Below the pieces are notes generated by a model. It searched no databases and had not been told where the DNA came from. It saw nothing but the letters and a program-made list of their open reading frames with translations. Positions 17,287 through 25,862 of a DNA stretch of 64,000 bases are shown here, one piece after another (within the stretch, counting starts at the first letter, position 1; every line of letters begins with the position of its first letter). A program made the translations under genes and the position numbers. This DNA comes from Streptomyces sp. WM6378 (GTDB lineage Bacteria > Actinomycetota > Actinomycetes > Streptomycetales > Streptomycetaceae). The DNA lies in NCBI RefSeq assembly GCF_001279695.1, contig NZ_LGDD01000120.1, forward strand, positions 1 to 64,000. The letters run 5' to 3'.

Positions 17287-17889
17287 ATGCCGAGCACACC
17301 AGCCACCACGGCGAACAACTCGTCGGACGGGACCGCGGGCGCCGCACCAGAGATCTTGCTCGAACTCGTCGACGAGAGCGGCAACACCATCGGAACCGCG
17401 GAGAAGCTCTCCGCGCACCAGGCGCCCGGGCAGCTGCACCGGGCGTTCTCCGTCTTCCTCTTCGACCCGGCGGGCCGGCTGCTGCTCCAGCGCCGCGCGC
17501 TCGGCAAGTACCACTCCCCCGGCGTCTGGTCCAACACCTGCTGCGGCCACCCCTACCCCGGCGAGTCCCCGTTCGCGGCGGCCGCCCGGCGTACGTACGA
17601 GGAGCTGGGCATCTCGCCGACGCTGCTGGCCGAGGCGGGCACGGTGCGCTACAACCACCCGGATCCGGACTCGGGCCTGGTGGAGCAGGAGTACAACCAC
17701 CTCTTCGTGGGCCTGGTGCAGTCCCCGCTGCGGCCGGACCCGGAGGAGGTCGGCGAGACGGCGTTCGTCACGCCCGAGGAACTCACCGAGCGGCACGCCC
17801 GCGCCACGTTCTCGGCGTGGTTCATGACGGTGCTCGACGCGGCGCGGCCCGCGGTCAAGGAGCTCACGGGGCCCGACGCGGGCTGGTGA
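17287..17889 (+). CDS. idi: Isopentenyl-diphosphate delta-isomerase, type 1
   Basis: The 200-aa Nudix-fold enzyme interconverts IPP and DMAPP. It has HRAFSVFLF, WSNTCCGHP (catalytic Cys), RRTYEELGI (Nudix Glu region) and EYNHLFVG (second catalytic Glu region). I chose the ATG at 17287, 5 nt after AAGGA; the frame is open to 17224. It supplies allylic primer for the squalene/hopanoid pathway encoded about 9 kb away, although it is not in that operon. Its 3' end overlaps the convergent ATPase gene by 26 nt. Confidence 0.95.
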   Translation: MPSTPATTANNSSDGTAGAAPEILLELVDESGNTIGTAEKLSAHQAPGQLHRAFSVFLFDPAGRLLLQRRALGKYHSPGVWSNTCCGHPYPGESPFAAAARRTYEELGISPTLLAEAGTVRYNHPDPDSGLVEQEYNHLFVGLVQSPLRPDPEEVGETAFVTPEELTERHARATFSAWFMTVLDAARPAVKELTGPDAGW

Positions 17890-18376
17890 TCCCCGGCAGC
17901 GGGGCCAGCGGGAGTGCGGCCCAGACGATCTTTCCGCCGTTCGCGGTCTGCTCGACGTCGCACACCCCGCCGGCCTCCTCGGTGATCTCGCGCACCAGGA
18001 GCAGCCCCCGGCCGCCGGTCTGGCCGTGGTCGGTCTCCAGGGCCTTGGGCCGGTAGGGGTGGTTGTCCTCGACGGACACCCGGATCCACTCGGCGCCGAT
18101 CGCCACCTCGACGGCGACCTGCGGCGAGAGCAGGGCCGCGTGTCTGACCGCGTTGGTGACCAGCTCCGAGACGATCAGGAGCAGGCCCTGGATCAGGTCC
18201 TCGTGGGCCGGTACGCCCTGTCGGCACAGCAGGTCTCGCACCGCGTGCCGGGCCTGTGGCACGGAGACGTCGACGGCGGGCGCGGTGAACCGCCACACTC
18301 CCTCGTACGACTGCTGCCTGGCCGGAGCGGCGGGTTCGGGCGGGAGGCTCCCGCGGATCTCCATGTTGTCCGGCAC
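17864..18376 (-). CDS. Histidine-kinase-like ATPase (anti-sigma/regulatory type)
   Basis: The 170-aa protein has a GHKL ATPase domain of the RsbW/SpoIIAB type: LIVSELVTNAVRHA (N box), SVEDNHPYRP and GGRGLLLVREI. Streptomyces has dozens of these small ATP-binding proteins, usually acting as anti-sigma factors or partners of anti-anti-sigma factors. I chose the GTG at 18376 (protein MPDNMEIRG) with GAGG upstream; an ATG at 18364 is an alternative. No sigma factor gene is adjacent. The short upstream gap (18377-18501) contains a GGTCCGGACC palindrome at 18432-18441. Confidence 0.85.
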   Translation of the reverse strand: MPDNMEIRGSLPPEPAAPARQQSYEGVWRFTAPAVDVSVPQARHAVRDLLCRQGVPAHEDLIQGLLLIVSELVTNAVRHAALLSPQVAVEVAIGAEWIRVSVEDNHPYRPKALETDHGQTGGRGLLLVREITEEAGGVCDVEQTANGGKIVWAALPLAPLPGITSPRRAP

Positions 18377-18501
18377 CCACCCTCGCGGCTCGACAGCACA
18401 CCCCTCTACTGAAGAGTGTGTGGAGTGTGTTGGTCCGGACCGGCCGACTGAACAGAAGTCAGCATCTATCGCCGCTTTTTGATTCCCGATGCAAGAGAAG
18501 G

Positions 18502-19179
18502 TCATCCCTCCTTCGGGTTCTGCTCCCCCTCCGAGGGCTTTGCCACGGCTTGCGGGGGTGTCGGAGACATCGGAGGTGTGCCGCTTCCGGCCTCCACGGG
18601 GGTCACGGCGTCACTCACAAGAGTGACGATTCTGCGTCCGCTCAATCCGATGGCGATCAGCCCGAGACCGTCGAACAGCAGGGCCAGCGAGAAGAAACAG
18701 CCGATGACGTAGCGGCTGTTGCTCGGCCAGTTCGCGAGCACAAGGACGCCCAGGAGCACCCCGAACGCGCCCTGCACCAGCGTCCAGCCGAACTGCGGCC
18801 CGCGCACCACCACACTGCCCACCAGGCGGAAGACCCCGCCGGTCAGGAACAGCAGCGCGGCGAACATCGTGAGCGCCTCGGCGCTGCCCTCGGGGCGGCG
18901 GATGATCACCACGCCCGCGGCGAGGTTCAGCGCGGCGACCACGACGCCGAGCCAGAAGAAGCTGGAGCCGCGTGACTGGATCGCGTGCGCGAGGCCCACG
19001 ACGCCGCCGACGAGCAGCAGCCAGCCGAACAGCAGCATGGTGGTGAGGGTGGCGAACTCGGTGTAGCCGAGGCCCACCAGGCCGGCCACGACGAGGATCG
19101 CCCCGAGCAGGGCGAGCAGCCCGAAGCTCCGGCTGAGTTTCCGGCCTTCGCGCCCGACGTTGTGCCTGGGTCCGGCCAT
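18502..19179 (-). CDS. HdeD/DUF308-family membrane protein
   Basis: The 225-aa protein has six hydrophobic segments arranged as three similar pairs, typical of the HdeD family of acid-resistance-like membrane proteins. The C-terminus (after RRIVTLVSD) is a Pro/Ser/Glu-rich cytoplasmic tail. The molecular function is unknown in Streptomyces. It is divergent from the enoyl-CoA hydratase gene with only 77 nt between them. Confidence 0.82.
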   Translation of the reverse strand: MAGPRHNVGREGRKLSRSFGLLALLGAILVVAGLVGLGYTEFATLTTMLLFGWLLLVGGVVGLAHAIQSRGSSFFWLGVVVAALNLAAGVVIIRRPEGSAEALTMFAALLFLTGGVFRLVGSVVVRGPQFGWTLVQGAFGVLLGVLVLANWPSNSRYVIGCFFSLALLFDGLGLIAIGLSGRRIVTLVSDAVTPVEAGSGTPPMSPTPPQAVAKPSEGEQNPKEG

Positions 19180-19256
19180 CAGCGTCTCCTTACGGTGCGC
19201 GTGCGACGACCCCCCTTGCGATCATAGGTTTCGGGTGCCCGGATAGCATCCGGCGC

Positions 19257-20024
19257 ATGCAGCCGCAGCTGGAGCAGAGCCTCACCGAGGGCGTCGCCAT
19301 CGTCGTCATCAGCAACCCCGCCAAGCGCAATGCGATGACGTCCGCGATGTGGCGGGCGCTGCCGCCGCTGCTCGCGGCCCTGGCCGCCGATCCGGAGGTG
19401 CGGGCGCTGGTGCTGACCGGGGCCGGGGACACGTTCTGCGCGGGCGCCGACATCTCGACGCTGCGCGACCCCGGCAACGATCCCAAGATGCTCGCGGTAC
19501 GGGCCGAGGAGGCGCTGGCCGCCTTTCCCAAGCCGACGCTGGCCGCGGTGCGCGGTCACTGCGTGGGCGGCGGCAGCCAGCTCGCGGCCGCCTGCGATCT
19601 GCGGTTCGCCGAGGAGGGGGCGCTCTTCGGCGTCACGCCCGCGAAGCTCGGCATCGTCTACCCGGCGTCCTCCACCCGGCGCCTGGCCGCACTGGTCGGG
19701 CCATCGACCGCCAAGTACCTGTTGTTTTCAGGTGAGTTGATCGACAGCGAGCGCGCGCTGCGGACGGGTCTGGTGGACGAGGTGCTGCCGGCGGGCGGAC
19801 TGGGCAAGCGGGTGGCCGAGTTCACCCGCGTCCTGGTCTCGCGCTCACAGCTCACCCAGGCGGCGGCGAAGGAGTTCGCGGACGGCCGGATCGACCGGGA
19901 CGCCCACTGGGCGGAGCAGGAGCGCGGCAGCGGCGACACCGCGGAGGGCGTCGCCGCGTTCCTGGAGCGCCGGACTCCGCGCTTCACCTGGCACCTCAGC
20001 CCCGAGGCAGGCCCTTCGTCCTGA
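19257..20024 (+). CDS. Enoyl-CoA hydratase/isomerase family protein
   Basis: This 255-aa crotonase-fold protein has NPAKRNAM near the N-terminus, the oxyanion-hole motif CAGADIS and RGHCVGGGSQLAAACDLRFA. The family hydrates 2-enoyl-CoA or performs related acyl-CoA chemistry; the exact substrate is unknown. TAGCAT at 19244-19249 ends 7 nt before the ATG, suggesting a leaderless transcript. It overlaps the convergent DJ-1-like gene by 29 nt. Confidence 0.9.
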   Translation: MQPQLEQSLTEGVAIVVISNPAKRNAMTSAMWRALPPLLAALAADPEVRALVLTGAGDTFCAGADISTLRDPGNDPKMLAVRAEEALAAFPKPTLAAVRGHCVGGGSQLAAACDLRFAEEGALFGVTPAKLGIVYPASSTRRLAALVGPSTAKYLLFSGELIDSERALRTGLVDEVLPAGGLGKRVAEFTRVLVSRSQLTQAAAKEFADGRIDRDAHWAEQERGSGDTAEGVAAFLERRTPRFTWHLSPEAGPSS

Positions 20025-20634
20025 AGTGCTCCACCAGGTCGGCGGGCGCCTTGTCGGGCGAGCCCGCGTCGTAGGGCGGCTGCGGGTCGTACTCGATGAG
20101 GAGCTGCACGGCCTGGGCGTGCCGGTCCCCGGCGATCATCCCGGCCAGGGTCAGGCCCATGTCGATGCCGGAGGAGACGCCGGCCGCGGTGACGTACTTG
20201 TGGTCGAAGACGACCCGCTCACCGGTCGGTGTCACGCCGAACGTCGCGAGGTGGTCGAGCGAGAGCCAGTGCGAGGTCGCGCGACGGCCCTTGAGGAGCC
20301 CGGTGGCAGCCAGCAGCAGCGAGCCCGTGCACACCGACGTCGTCCAGGTCGAGGCGATGTCGACGGTGCGCAGCCAGTCGACGAGCGGCCCGCCCTGAAG
20401 GTGCGGCTCGACGGCCTCGGGCGGGGCGCCCGGCACGATCACGATGTCCGGCCGGGTCACCTCCGCGAAGGACTTCTCGGCGACCAGGGTGAGGCTCCCC
20501 CTGTCGTTGCGTACGGGCCCGGCCTGCTCGGCGACGAACACCGTCTCGGCGCCGGGGAGCGGGCTGAGGGTCTCGTACGGGCCTATCGCGTCCAGGGCGG
20601 TGAAGCCGGGGTACAGGGCGACGGCTATCTGCAT
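19996..20634 (-). CDS. DJ-1/PfpI family protein (paralogue 1)
   Basis: The 212-aa protein has the DJ-1/PfpI nucleophile elbow SVCTGSLLLAA with the reactive Cys, and the segment GRRATSHWLSLDHLATFG seen in cyclohexyl-isocyanide-hydratase/GlxA-type members. An AGAAGGA ribosome site precedes the ATG at 20634. It is closely similar along its full length to the next gene upstream (20667-21314), so the two arose by tandem duplication. The substrate is unknown. Confidence 0.88.
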   Translation of the reverse strand: MQIAVALYPGFTALDAIGPYETLSPLPGAETVFVAEQAGPVRNDRGSLTLVAEKSFAEVTRPDIVIVPGAPPEAVEPHLQGGPLVDWLRTVDIASTWTTSVCTGSLLLAATGLLKGRRATSHWLSLDHLATFGVTPTGERVVFDHKYVTAAGVSSGIDMGLTLAGMIAGDRHAQAVQLLIEYDPQPPYDAGSPDKAPADLVEHFRTKGLPRG

Positions 20635-20666
20635 GGGCTGTCCTTCTGAGGAGGTTGCGGGTTCGG

Positions 20667-21314
20667 TCAGTTCTGGTCTGCGGGGCCGAATCGGCTCGCG
20701 GCGCGGAACTCCTCGACGAGATGGGCCGGGGCCTTGTCGGGCGAGCCCGCGTCGTAGGGCGGCTGCGGGTCGTACTCGGTGAGGAGCTGGACGGCCTGGG
20801 CCCGCTCGTCGCCGGCGATCCGGCCGAGCAGGGCGAGCCCCATGTCGATGCCGGAGGAGACGCCGGCGGCCGTGGCGTACTTGCCGTCGAAGACGACCCG
20901 CTCCCCGGTGGGCCGCGCGCCGAACGTCGCGAGGTGGTCGAGGGCGAGCCAGTGCGAGGTCGCGCGCCGGCCGTTCAGCAGACCGGCCGCGGCGAGCAGC
21001 AGCGAGCCCGTGCACACCGATGTCGTCCAGGTGGACGTGGCATCGACGGCGCGCAGCCAGTCCAGGACGGCCGCGTTGTCCATCTGCCGGGTCTGGCCCG
21101 GGCCGCCCGGGACCACCACGACGTCCGGCCGCAGCACCTCGCCGAGCGTGCGGTCGGCGGCGAGGCCGAGGCTGCCCCGGTTGTCGTTGCGTACGAGCCC
21201 GGCCCGCTCGGCCACGAACACCGTCTCGGCGCCGGGCGTCCGGCCCAGGATCTCGTACGGGCCGACGGCGTCCAGGGCGGTGAACCGGTCGTAGAGCAGG
21301 ATCGCGATCTGCAT
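20667..21314 (-). CDS. DJ-1/PfpI family protein (paralogue 2)
   Basis: The 215-aa protein matches the neighbouring paralogue nearly block for block, including TSVCTGSLLLAAAGLL, GRRATSHWLALDHLATFG and DPQPPYDAGSPDKAPA. It probably hydrolyses or hydrates a small molecule, or acts on glyoxal-type adducts. The ATG at 21314 lies 23 nt after the stop of the AraC-type regulator, so all three genes form one operon. Confidence 0.88.
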   Translation of the reverse strand: MQIAILLYDRFTALDAVGPYEILGRTPGAETVFVAERAGLVRNDNRGSLGLAADRTLGEVLRPDVVVVPGGPGQTRQMDNAAVLDWLRAVDATSTWTTSVCTGSLLLAAAGLLNGRRATSHWLALDHLATFGARPTGERVVFDGKYATAAGVSSGIDMGLALLGRIAGDERAQAVQLLTEYDPQPPYDAGSPDKAPAHLVEEFRAASRFGPADQN

Positions 21315-21337
21315 GTCTGCTGCCTTCTTACGGAGGG

Positions 21338-22300
21338 TCACGCGGGACTGGGCCGGAAGCGGCGGCGGTACTCGGCGGGGGCCGTGCCCAGCGTCTTGAC
21401 GAAGGCGCGCCGCATGGCCTCGGGGGTGCCGTAGCCGGCCGCGCGGGAGACCTCCTGGACGCCGTTCGGGGTCTCTTCGAGGAGGCGCCGGGCGTGTTCC
21501 AGACGGACGCGCTCGACGTAGCGGCCGGGGGTCGTGCCGGTCTCGGCGTGGAAGGCGCGGGCGAAGTGGCGCGGCGAGAGGCTGGCCCGCTGGGCGAGGG
21601 CCTCGACGGACAGGTCGCCGTCCGGGTGCTCGGTGATCCACTGCTGGAGTTCGCGCAGCGGCTCGCGCCGGGCCGTCTGCGCGGCGAGCTGGGCGCTGAA
21701 CTGGGCCTGGTTGCCCGGCCGCCGCAGGAACACCACCATCGCGCGGGCGACGGCCAGGGCCACGTCCCTGCCGTGGTCCTCCTCCACCAGGGCCAGCGCC
21801 AGGTCGATGCCCGCGGTGACCCCGGCCGAGGTGGCGACGTTGCCGTCCCGCACGAAGATCGGATCCGGCTCGACGCGCACGGCCGGATAGCGGTTCGTCA
21901 TCCGGGTGCACAGGGCCCAGTGCGTGGTGGCCCTGCGCCCGTCGAGCAGCCCGGCCTCGGCGAGCAGCAGCGAGCCCGTGCACACCGAGACGAGCCGCCG
22001 GGCGTCCGGGCCGTGCGCCCGCAGCCAGTCGACCAGCCGGGGGTCGGGCGCGCCGGCGCCGTCACCGCCCGGGACGAGCAGGATGTCGGCAGGACCGGCG
22101 TCGGCGAGCGCGGAGTCGGCCATGAGGCGCAGCCCGCTGTGCGCGGCGACCGGGGCCCCGTCGAGCGAGGCGAAGCGCAGCCGGTAGGCGGCGCGGTCCC
22201 CGAGGACGCGGCCCGCCGCGGCGAACACCTCGGCCGGTCCGGTCACATCGAGGCTCTGGACGTCGTCGAAGAGGACCACCAGGACGGAGTGCTGCGTCAT
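21338..22300 (-). CDS. GlxA-type transcriptional regulator: DJ-1/PfpI domain plus AraC DNA-binding domain
   Basis: The 320-aa protein joins an N-terminal DJ-1/PfpI domain (residues about 5-190, with SVCTGSLLLAEAGLLDGR) to a C-terminal AraC/XylS double helix-turn-helix (DLSVEALAQRASLSPRHFARAF then GVQEVSRAAGYGTPEAMRRAF). Such regulators sense small molecules through the DJ-1 domain. It is the first gene of an operon with two stand-alone DJ-1 proteins, which suggests that sensor and enzymes share a ligand. Confidence 0.92.
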   Translation of the reverse strand: MTQHSVLVVLFDDVQSLDVTGPAEVFAAAGRVLGDRAAYRLRFASLDGAPVAAHSGLRLMADSALADAGPADILLVPGGDGAGAPDPRLVDWLRAHGPDARRLVSVCTGSLLLAEAGLLDGRRATTHWALCTRMTNRYPAVRVEPDPIFVRDGNVATSAGVTAGIDLALALVEEDHGRDVALAVARAMVVFLRRPGNQAQFSAQLAAQTARREPLRELQQWITEHPDGDLSVEALAQRASLSPRHFARAFHAETGTTPGRYVERVRLEHARRLLEETPNGVQEVSRAAGYGTPEAMRRAFVKTLGTAPAEYRRRFRPSPA

Positions 22301-22395
22301 GCCCCCATCCTTGGGGCAGGCCGCGATGGCCGCAATGACGAGAACCCCACCTTTCCTGCCATCCCCGACCGAGCCCGACCCACCCCTTCACGGCG

Positions 22396-22411
22396 TACCG
22401 ACCAGTCGGTA
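22396..22411 (+). promoter_or_regulatory. TetR-type operator overlapping a -10 region
   Basis: TACCGAC and GTCGGTA are perfect inverted 7-bp arms separated by 2 nt. This form is typical of TetR-family operators. It overlaps the start of the presumed -10 box TAACGT (22410-22415) of the SCO6745-family gene, so a bound repressor would block transcription. No TetR gene lies in the window. Confidence 0.6.
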
Positions 22412-22422
22412 ACGTGCTGGGT

Positions 22423-23286
22423 ATGAGTTCTCTCCCGCCGCGCGCCGGACGCCACTGCCACAACCCCCTCAACTCGCTGCACGCCACGGTCTACTTCTCA
22501 CCGGACTTCACCAAGGAGCTCGCCGGGCTCGGTGTCGAGGACCCCGGCGCCGCCTACTTCGCGGGGCGTGCGGCCGCGATGGGAGCCGTGGGCCCCGGGG
22601 TCGTGGCGGCCACGTTCTACAACTTCCGGCACGACCTGATAGCCCGGCACCTGCCCGCGGTGTGGCGCACCGCCTCCCCCGAGGCCGTGCTCGCCGCACG
22701 CCTGAGGGCCGTCGACAGCACGCTGCGCCGCCTGCTCGGCGAGGAGGCCATCGCCTCGGACGAGATGGCGGAGGCGGCCCGGCTCGCGCTGCGCGCCGCC
22801 GAGGGCTGCACCCGGCACGCCCGGCCCCTGTACGCCGCGCACGCCGACCTGCCCGTGCCCGACCAGCCGCACCTGGCCTACTGGCACGCGACGACGCTGC
22901 TGCGCGAGCACCGCGGCGACGGGCACCTCACCGCGCTGCTCGACCTGTCCCTCGACCCGCTGGAGGCACTGGTCAGCCACACCGCGACCGGCAAGGGCAT
23001 GGCACGCAAGTGGGTCATGGCCACGCGCGGCTGGGAGCAGTCGGACTGGGACGCGGCGGCCGGGCGGCTCCGCGAGCGCGGACTGCTCGACGGGGAGGGC
23101 GAGTTGACGGAGGCGGGCGTGGCACTGCGCGCCGACCTTGAGGACCGTACCGACCGCCTCGACCTCGCCCCCTACGAACTCCTCGGCGCGCAGGGCGTGG
23201 CCCGGCTCACCGAACTCGCCAAGGGCTTCCTGGTGGCGGCGGCCCTGGCGGGCGGCTTCCCGGCCGACCTCGTCGGCAAGGGCTGA
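22423..23286 (+). CDS. SCO6745-family protein
   Basis: The 287-aa protein matches what is annotated in Streptomyces as the SCO6745 family: a start with CHNPLNSLHATVYFSP, then MGAVGPGVVAATFYNF, and a winged-helix-like C-terminal half. The biochemical function is unknown. I chose the ATG at 22423 because TAACGT ends 7 nt before it (leaderless pattern); the frame is open from a GTG at 22414. The promoter overlaps a TetR-like operator. Confidence 0.82.
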   Translation: MSSLPPRAGRHCHNPLNSLHATVYFSPDFTKELAGLGVEDPGAAYFAGRAAAMGAVGPGVVAATFYNFRHDLIARHLPAVWRTASPEAVLAARLRAVDSTLRRLLGEEAIASDEMAEAARLALRAAEGCTRHARPLYAAHADLPVPDQPHLAYWHATTLLREHRGDGHLTALLDLSLDPLEALVSHTATGKGMARKWVMATRGWEQSDWDAAAGRLRERGLLDGEGELTEAGVALRADLEDRTDRLDLAPYELLGAQGVARLTELAKGFLVAAALAGGFPADLVGKG

Positions 23287-23352
23287 CCGTCGGTTGTCGG
23301 TGCCGCCTGCCACAATGGCGCCTCAGGCTCAGCGAGAAGGCGGTACGGCAAC

Positions 23353-25797
23353 GTGACGACGTCCATCGAAGGCAGGATCGCCGAGGAACTCGGCGTACGG
23401 GACCGGCAGGTGAAGGCCGCCGTCGAGCTGCTCGACGGCGGGTCCACCGTCCCGTTCATCGCGCGCTACCGCAAGGAAGCGACCGAGATGCTGGACGACG
23501 CCCAGCTGCGCACCCTTGAGGAGCGGCTGCGCTATCTGCGGGAGCTGGAGGAGCGGCGCACGGCGGTCCTGGAGTCCGTACGGGAACAGGGCAAGCTCAC
23601 CGAGGCCCTTGAGGCGCAGATCCGGGCCGCCGACACCAAGGCCCGCCTGGAGGACATCTACCTGCCGTTCAAGCCGAAGCGGCGCACCAAGGCGCAGATC
23701 GCGCGCGAGGCGGGCCTGGAGCCGCTCGCGGACGGCCTGCTCGGCGACCCTTCGGTGGACCCGCTCGCCGCGGCCGCCGCGTTCGTCGACGCGGACAAGG
23801 GCGTCGCCGATCCGGCGGCCGCCCTGGAGGGCGCCCGGGCCATCCTCGCCGAGCGCTTCTCCGAGGACGCCGACCTGATCGGCGAGCTGCGCGAGCGCAT
23901 GTGGACCAAGGGCCGGCTGGCGGCGAAGGTACGGGACGGCAAGGAGGAGGCGGGCGCCAAGTTCGCCGACTACTTCGACTTCACCGAGCCGTTCACCGCG
24001 CTGCCCTCGCACCGGGTGCTCGCGATGCTGCGCGGTGAGAAGGAGGACGTCCTCGACCTCGTCCTGGAGCCCGAGGAGCCGTCCGCCGAGCCGGGCCCCT
24101 CGACGTACGAGAACATGGTGGCGCGCCGCTTCGGCGTCGCCGACCGGGGCCGCCCCGGCGACAAGTGGCTGGGTGACACGGTCCGCTGGGCCTGGCGCAC
24201 CCGCATCCTCGTCCACCTCGGCATCGACCTGCGACTGCGGCTGCGCACGGCCGCCGAGGACGAGGCGGTCCGCGTCTTCGCCTCCAACCTGCGCGACCTG
24301 CTGCTCGCCGCCCCGGCCGGCACCCGGGCCACGCTCGGCCTCGACCCCGGTTTCCGTACCGGCGTCAAGGTGGCGGTCATCGACGCGACCGGCAAGGTCG
24401 TGGCGACGGACGTGATCCACCCGCACGTCCCCGCGAACAAGTGGGACCAGGCGCTGGCGAAGCTCGCCGGGCTCTGCGCGGAGCACGCGGTCGAGCTGAT
24501 CGCCATCGGCAACGGCACGGCGTCCCGCGAGACCGACAAGCTCGCCGGTGAACTCATCGCCAAGCACCCGGAGTTGAACCTCGCCAAGGTGATGGTGTCG
24601 GAGGCGGGTGCCTCGGTGTACTCGGCTTCGGCGTTCGCCTCGCAGGAGTTCCCGGACATGGACGTGTCGCTGCGCGGCGCGGTCTCCATCGCCCGGCGCC
24701 TGCAGGACCCGCTCGCCGAGCTGGTGAAGATCGACCCGAAGTCCATCGGGGTGGGCCAGTACCAGCACGACCTGTCCGAGGTGAAGCTGTCGCGCTCGCT
24801 CGACGCGGTGGTCGAGGACTGTGTGAACGGCGTGGGTGTCGACGTCAACACCGCCTCCGCGCCGCTGCTTTCGCGGGTCTCGGGCATCGGCTCGGGCCTC
24901 GCCGAGAACATCGTGGCGCACCGCGACGCCAACGGCCCGTTCCGCTCGCGCCGCGCGCTGAAGGACGTGGCGCGGCTCGGCCCGAAGGCGTACGAGCAGT
25001 GCGCGGGCTTCCTGCGGATCCGGGACGGCGAGGACCCGCTGGACGCGTCCAGCGTGCACCCCGAGGCGTACCCGGTGGTGCGGCGGATGGTGAAGACGGC
25101 GGGCAGCGAGGTCGCCTCCCTCATCGGCAACACGGGGGTGCTGCGCTCGCTGCGGCCCGACGACTTCGTGGACGAGACCTTCGGTCTGCCCACCGTCACC
25201 GACATCCTGCGCGAGCTGGAGAAGCCGGGCCGCGACCCCCGCCCGGCCTTCAAGACGGCCACCTTCAAGGAGGGCGTCGAGAAGATCGGCGACCTGGAGC
25301 CCGGGATGCTCCTTGAGGGCGTGGTCACGAACGTGGCGGCGTTCGGCGCGTTCATCGACATCGGCGTGCACCAGGACGGGCTCGCGCATGTCTCGGCGCT
25401 GTCGAAGACGTTCGTGAAGGACCCGCGTGACGTGGTGAAGCCGGGCGACATCGTCCGGGTGAAGGTCCTGGACGTGGATGTGCCGCGCAAGCGGATCTCG
25501 CTGACCCTGCGGCTCGACGACGACGCGTCGGCGCCGGGCGGCGCGCCCAAGCGGGAGCGGGGCGGTCAGGGACAGGGCAACCGGCCTCCGCAGCAGCGCC
25601 AGGGCGAGGGCCAGCAGCGCCGTGGCAACGGTGGCGGCGAGGCCCGCGGCGGGAATCGGCAGGGCGGCGCCCGTGGTGGCGACCGCCAGGGCGGCGGCCA
25701 GGGCCGCGGCTCGGCACCGGCCCCGTCGAACAGCGCGATGGCGGACGCCCTGCGCAAGGCGGGCCTGCTGGACCCGAAGGGCCGCGGCGGACGCTGA
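23353..25797 (+). CDS. Tex-family RNA-binding transcriptional accessory protein
   Basis: The 814-aa protein has the Tex layout: N-terminal helical domain with FIARYRKEAT, a YqgF-like RNase H-fold domain (LGLDPGFRTG), helix-hairpin-helix segments (SGIGSGLAENIVAHRDANG) and a C-terminal S1 domain starting near EPGMLLEGVVTNVAAFGAF. After the S1 domain there is a roughly 90-residue tail rich in Gly, Gln and Arg with RGG-like repeats. Tex binds nucleic acids and affects transcription and antitoxin/toxin gene expression in other bacteria. The GTG start has AAGGCGG upstream. Confidence 0.95.
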   Translation: MTTSIEGRIAEELGVRDRQVKAAVELLDGGSTVPFIARYRKEATEMLDDAQLRTLEERLRYLRELEERRTAVLESVREQGKLTEALEAQIRAADTKARLEDIYLPFKPKRRTKAQIAREAGLEPLADGLLGDPSVDPLAAAAAFVDADKGVADPAAALEGARAILAERFSEDADLIGELRERMWTKGRLAAKVRDGKEEAGAKFADYFDFTEPFTALPSHRVLAMLRGEKEDVLDLVLEPEEPSAEPGPSTYENMVARRFGVADRGRPGDKWLGDTVRWAWRTRILVHLGIDLRLRLRTAAEDEAVRVFASNLRDLLLAAPAGTRATLGLDPGFRTGVKVAVIDATGKVVATDVIHPHVPANKWDQALAKLAGLCAEHAVELIAIGNGTASRETDKLAGELIAKHPELNLAKVMVSEAGASVYSASAFASQEFPDMDVSLRGAVSIARRLQDPLAELVKIDPKSIGVGQYQHDLSEVKLSRSLDAVVEDCVNGVGVDVNTASAPLLSRVSGIGSGLAENIVAHRDANGPFRSRRALKDVARLGPKAYEQCAGFLRIRDGEDPLDASSVHPEAYPVVRRMVKTAGSEVASLIGNTGVLRSLRPDDFVDETFGLPTVTDILRELEKPGRDPRPAFKTATFKEGVEKIGDLEPGMLLEGVVTNVAAFGAFIDIGVHQDGLAHVSALSKTFVKDPRDVVKPGDIVRVKVLDVDVPRKRISLTLRLDDDASAPGGAPKRERGGQGQGNRPPQQRQGEGQQRRGNGGGEARGGNRQGGARGGDRQGGGQGRGSAPAPSNSAMADALRKAGLLDPKGRGGR

Positions 25798-25806
25798 GGG
25801 ATGGGC

Positions 25807-25850
25807 GAGGGGCGGCCGTACGGGCATCAACTGCCGTACACCCGCCCCTC
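25807..25850. terminator. Bidirectional terminator between tex and a glycosyltransferase gene
   Basis: A 9-bp GC-rich outer stem (starting GAGGGGCGG) and a 6-bp inner stem (GTACGG/CCGTAC) are separated by two mismatched positions, with a 10-nt loop. It lies between two convergent stops. Confidence 0.75.
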
Positions 25851-25862
25851 GTTGACGGTGGG

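Noticed and set aside
15900..17537. A 545-aa minus-strand frame over the cation efflux gene
   Set aside because: It is antisense to a clear CDF transporter; no domain is visible.
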